Made by a program: the position numbers and the translations under genes
DNA from: Nepenthes gracilis
Lineage: Eukaryota; Streptophyta; Magnoliopsida; Caryophyllales; Nepenthaceae
Length of the DNA stretch: 64,000 bases
Assembly: GCA_033239525.1 (NCBI GenBank)
Contig: BSYO01000014.1
Location: 5,374,536 to 5,438,535 of the forward strand
Direction: 5' to 3'
In this document: positions 60,474 to 64,000 of the stretch, in pieces
Layout of the letters: each line of letters opens with the position of its first letter
How positions within the stretch are numbered: position 1 is the stretch's first letter
The notes under the pieces: model-generated
The model's input: only the letters and a program-made list of their open reading frames with translations
What the model was told of the DNA's origin: nothing
The model's database searches: none

Positions 60474-61967
60474 TTTTTTTTTTGGTAAGTAAGTATTTTG
60501 GATTAAAGGGAGAAAAAAGAATTACAAAATCTATATTTTATCTCCAAGTATTTTGACTTGGATTTAAAACATAAAACGCTAGGGCATACCCCGAGCAAAC
60601 GGTACATCAGATAATATATGAAAAACCTCTAGGAGGACCATGTTCAACAGAAACGACAAAACATGAAATTTTCCTTCATACAAAATATGAAATTTGGTTC
60701 AGCACCAGGAGCACCAATAACTGAACCAGGCAAGGAAATTTTCCATCATTAGAGGGAGCCAGCAGCAGTGTCCCGTCTGAATCCACTGCAAACACCATCA
60801 ACAAGGCAGGGGCATTTTCCACCCCCATTAAAGGCAGTATCCAAAGTGAGGATGCATAATGCTTCAACAGAGGTAGCACAGTCCAACAGAGGGAAACAAC
60901 CAAGATGAAGTCAGTAGCCATGACCCAACAGCAACCAATGCAACATCAGGTTCTCTCCCTGCATCAAAACTAGGCCAGCTATTCGCCAGCCACAGCCAGC
61001 CACCGAGAGCCAAGATCAGCATTTTCAGCATCTTCACCCAGCCACCACCCACAATAAATCTCAAAGGCCCCGAACTGGAATTCCCAAGCCAGTCAATGGA
61101 AGAGCAATGCAGCGCCACCATCTACCCTAAACTCCTCCAAAGAGTTATTCTCTGCTGCCAAAGGCACTTGAGCGGTAACCCGGGGCGAGAATCAAAATTC
61201 AATGCAAGCCTATATCCTGGATCAACACCTTCAGGATACAGAACACAGCACAAGACAGCCATTCCATCATGAGACAGAAATGATCATCTAACCATCTGCA
61301 ACAAACTTAGCATGCCATCCAACATTTTCCAACAGCAACAAAGTAGAAATTCATCTGTGGCAGCTACAATCAGCGACCCCAGAGCCGACAATAGCACCAG
61401 ACATTCGCACTAGAATCCAAAGAACTTGATACCCAAATCCAGATTTATTCCAGCCACCATTGCTGCTACAGAAACAATGCTTCAGTCCACACTCGCACAT
61501 CATCGTCAGCACAACCAGAAGCCGGCAATCCTCCAACATCAATGTCCACCATTGCTGCTACAGAAACAATGCTTCAGTCCACACTCGCACATCATCATCA
61601 GCACAACCAGAAGACGGCAATCCTCCAACATCAATGTCCACTCCATCAGTAGAGCAATGAAATCAGGGCTATATAGAACAACACCACCAGATGCACCATC
61701 CAAATGGCAACCCGAGCCATGGCTATCGCGTCGAAACAAAGGACACACAGCCACAGCAGCTCAAGCAGACTTCAGTGAGACGTCAAACGGCGTCGAATTA
61801 CGCACTAAGGCCGAATCGAGAAGAAGAGAAAGGAAAACAGAGAGAGCTGTCATACCCTCAGAGAATGAACCTTGCCGACGACGACAGAATCGGCCAAGCA
61901 ACACACGCATTTCAAATTGAAATGTGAAATGCACCTAGAGAGAATCCAGAGCTTCCCTCTCTACACG
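60474..61967 (-). mobile_element. LINE-tailed unit on minus strand (~1.5 kb)
   Basis: Poly-T then GGTAAGTAAGTATTTTGG, and GCTAGGGCATACCCCGAGC at about 60578, the same tail as 50350 on the minus strand, placed tail-to-tail with the previous unit. At the far end the minus strand reads GTAGAGAGGGAAGCTCTGGA, matching the half-LINE 5' leader (GAGAGAGAAGCTCTG), so both ends are family-like. No DUF4283 or RT in the body. Confidence 0.65.
61456..61639 (-). repeat. 92-bp tandem duplication in LINE-tailed unit
   Basis: 61456-61547 and 61548-61639, beginning ACCATTGCTGCTACAGAAAC, only a few differences. Not a multiple of three. Confidence 0.9.
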
Positions 61968-62000
61968 AGACCAATAATGGCCACATGCCAAGTTTCATGT

Positions 62001-64000
62001 GACGGACCGGGTTATTTTCCTTAAATAACCCTCCGTCAATAAACACATCATTAATGCCCAAAATTAATAATGTAAAATTTCTACAGAAAATTTGGGCAAA
62101 GTTTCATTTGTAAATTGGACGTTTGCCAAAATACAAACACCTGTAAATAATCTTGTACAATAATCCACAACATTTATCAACAAACCACAGGATCCCATTG
62201 CCATCACAACACCTTCGGTGGCACCGACGTCATAACTCAGGTACGACGCCGGCCTAGAAAGGATGCCAACTAAAAGAAACCCAAATAATAACCACAATAA
62301 GTAACCTGCGGAAGCATGAAACCATAATACACAAGAAACCAAATTATTCATCTACATCCACATACACATACATAACATAATATATAAATGGGATTCACAA
62401 AATACAATACAATCCCTGTTACATACATAATCAAACTAAGTCTTCAAGCTTCGCACAGGCAATCAGGTCGCCTATCTCGCTCCTACAGCTTACTCAGTCT
62501 CGCCGAGCATCTCATCATTCTCATCTAAAAGGAGAGACAACAAGTGTGAGCTAAAAAGCCCAGCAAGTGTAAACATACATCACTATCAAAGGACAGATAA
62601 ACAATAGAAACGATGATGGGATGGGGGAAACCATATAATTTCAATTAAAAAGGGAGCATAAGAGGAAGGGGACCTTTGGGATCACACGGGTTGCATATTA
62701 ACATTAGATACGTTTTTATACACTTTTATTATTTTCATTAATCTTTGCAGACTAGGGCTTGTAGGTCGTACTAGCAACGATGCGAAAGAACAAGAAAAGG
62801 ACCATGATACTCCACATGATCTAAGGTCGTGAGGGCTTATTCTTAGACCCAGTCGGGGGGTCATCTACATATCATGCCAGTAGACGGGCCCGATAATCGC
62901 CCCATTTCCCCGGGGTACTAGGGTTTCCTCGTTCTTCCATAATAGTTTCCTAAGGCGTGACACGGACATCACCCGCTCACACAAGCGACCAGAATACACG
63001 GCCAAAGTATTCTTCGGGTTTCCACCGAGATGGACATATCAAACCAGAGAATACTACCCATTGAACATAAGTCCATGGTCCTAGATTCATGATTCCATTT
63101 CTATTTCCATTTGAGGGAGAGTCCACCATATCCAATTTACCATATCTCCCGCCATTTGGAAGGTTCCATCATTCACATATCACATTGTGGACTTCCCTCC
63201 GATTATTTGCTCGGTTCTTACCTTTCTTTGGAACTTGGCCTTTTTCACAATTCAATTTATATGCATGATTATCAAAATTCATGAGAGGGATTAGGATTCC
63301 TTACCATTGATGAGCCAATCTCACATTGGGGTCCTCCGGACCCTCTTCTGAATCTTACAATTTCAAATGCACATTAGTCATAGCTTTCATAACAATGGAA
63401 TAAGGGTAAAATATGCACATTGTCCATTTATTTCGTATGAACAGTAACAGGGATCGTTTAATGCTTCCGGACGCCACGAACGGGTCGATTCTTGTGAAAT
63501 CGGATGCCCGGTCGATATATATACATATTTGGGACGTCATGATTCATATTTTGAGATCAATTTAAGATAATACAAAGATGAAAGCATGCAAATTTATTTG
63601 TTCACCTCGAGTGAACAGTGTTAGGAGGCATTTAGAGGTCTTGGACGCCGTGAACGGGTCGATTCTTGCGAAATCAGACGCCTGGTCGATATGTATACAT
63701 ATTTGGGATGTGCTGATTCATATTTTGAGGTCAAATTAACATAATTCGTAGGGGAAAACATTGAACCCAAATTTGGCGTGGGGTTAGGGTTTGGTGGTAC
63801 CAAACCGATCGATTCGGAGCTTGTTTCGGTCAATAAATCATAGATTCCTTGATCTTAAAGCATGGGTTACAAACTTTTCACAATTTGGGTGGGTATCGAG
63901 CCGATAATACCCGATGGAGAACGAATAAAAATCACAAGAGAACAAATAGTGAGTATGAGAGCACTTGCCTCGACGCACTCTATATTTTCTCCAACTAGTT
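62001..64000 (-). repeat. Gypsy LTR running off the right edge (family of 28152-30710)
   Basis: Starts TGTGACGGACCGGG and stays colinear with 28152-30180: CTACAGAAAATTTGGGCAAA, the GAGCTAAAAAGCCCAGCAAG box (62545-62568), AGAATACTACCCATTGAACA, and GAGCACTTGCCTCGACGC at the end (donor-like AGGCAAGT, minus strand, 63963-63970). The window stops before its TATA region, PPT or partner. Confidence 0.8.

Noticed and set aside
60474..61967. Clear short target duplication (GAAATG) around this LINE-tailed unit
   Set aside because: GAAATG recurs several times near 61919, and the family-like 5' end lies further right; the match is too short to trust.

Overview
The window looks like pericentromeric or otherwise repeat-packed nuclear DNA of a flowering plant, probably a woody eudicot; the species cannot be named from sequence alone. 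Evidence: AT-rich sequence, plant Ty1/copia and Ty3/gypsy retrotransposons primed by initiator-Met tRNA, a Tat-type gypsy element with its characteristic primer site, plant L1-type LINEs with DUF4283 ORF1 and RVT zinc-binding ORF2, and pseudogenes of plant UBA1, a CDK-like kinase and an LRR receptor-like protein. I find no intact host gene in 64 kb. One 100-N assembly gap lies at 47395-47494.

Layout. 1-1737 is the right end of a large minus-strand LTR. 1738-5200 holds intronless decayed fragments in a row: ubiquitin-activating enzyme E1, a CDK-like Ser/Thr kinase with an in-frame 126-bp tandem duplication, a gypsy 3' end plus a 572-bp LTR, and an LRR receptor-like-protein piece. 5201-20243 is a minus-strand Tat-like gypsy element: rearranged 3' LTR ending at 7100, polypyrimidine (PPT) 7101, non-coding internal region, PBS 18535-18554, 5' LTR 18556-20243. 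A second, non-autonomous gypsy element (10509-16705) is inserted into a 142-bp tandem array inside it.

20244-28151 is a mixture of copia remnants (plus-strand RNase H at 22590-23110; minus-strand LTR plus pol at 23196-26790) and two copies of a 0.5-kb leader-like repeat. 28152-35769 is a pile of truncated gypsy LTRs. 35770-47394 is a minus-strand copia element (integrase, protease, gag, PBS, 5' LTR) split by an 8.2-kb non-autonomous gypsy element (38562-46769).

47495-61990 is a LINE cluster. An outer LINE ORF2 is split by a LINE that carries ORF1 only (48779-56244, 15-16 bp target duplication). That LINE is split by a solo LTR (49789-54578, perfect 5-bp duplication), which is itself split by another LINE-tailed element (50350-52473, perfect 12-bp duplication). 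This gives a four-level relative insertion history. Further LINE-tailed units follow to 61990, and a minus-strand gypsy LTR runs off the right edge from 62001.

Most notable: (1) a family of LINE-like units, one of them an ORF1-only 'half-LINE', sharing one short 3' tail but having different bodies; (2) a recurrent LTR architecture of TATA box, conserved AGG[C/T]AAGT splice-donor-like box about 90-170 bp downstream, minisatellite, and a second conserved box, across LTR families that otherwise differ; (3) the cluster of intronless host-gene fragments abutting a gypsy 3' end.
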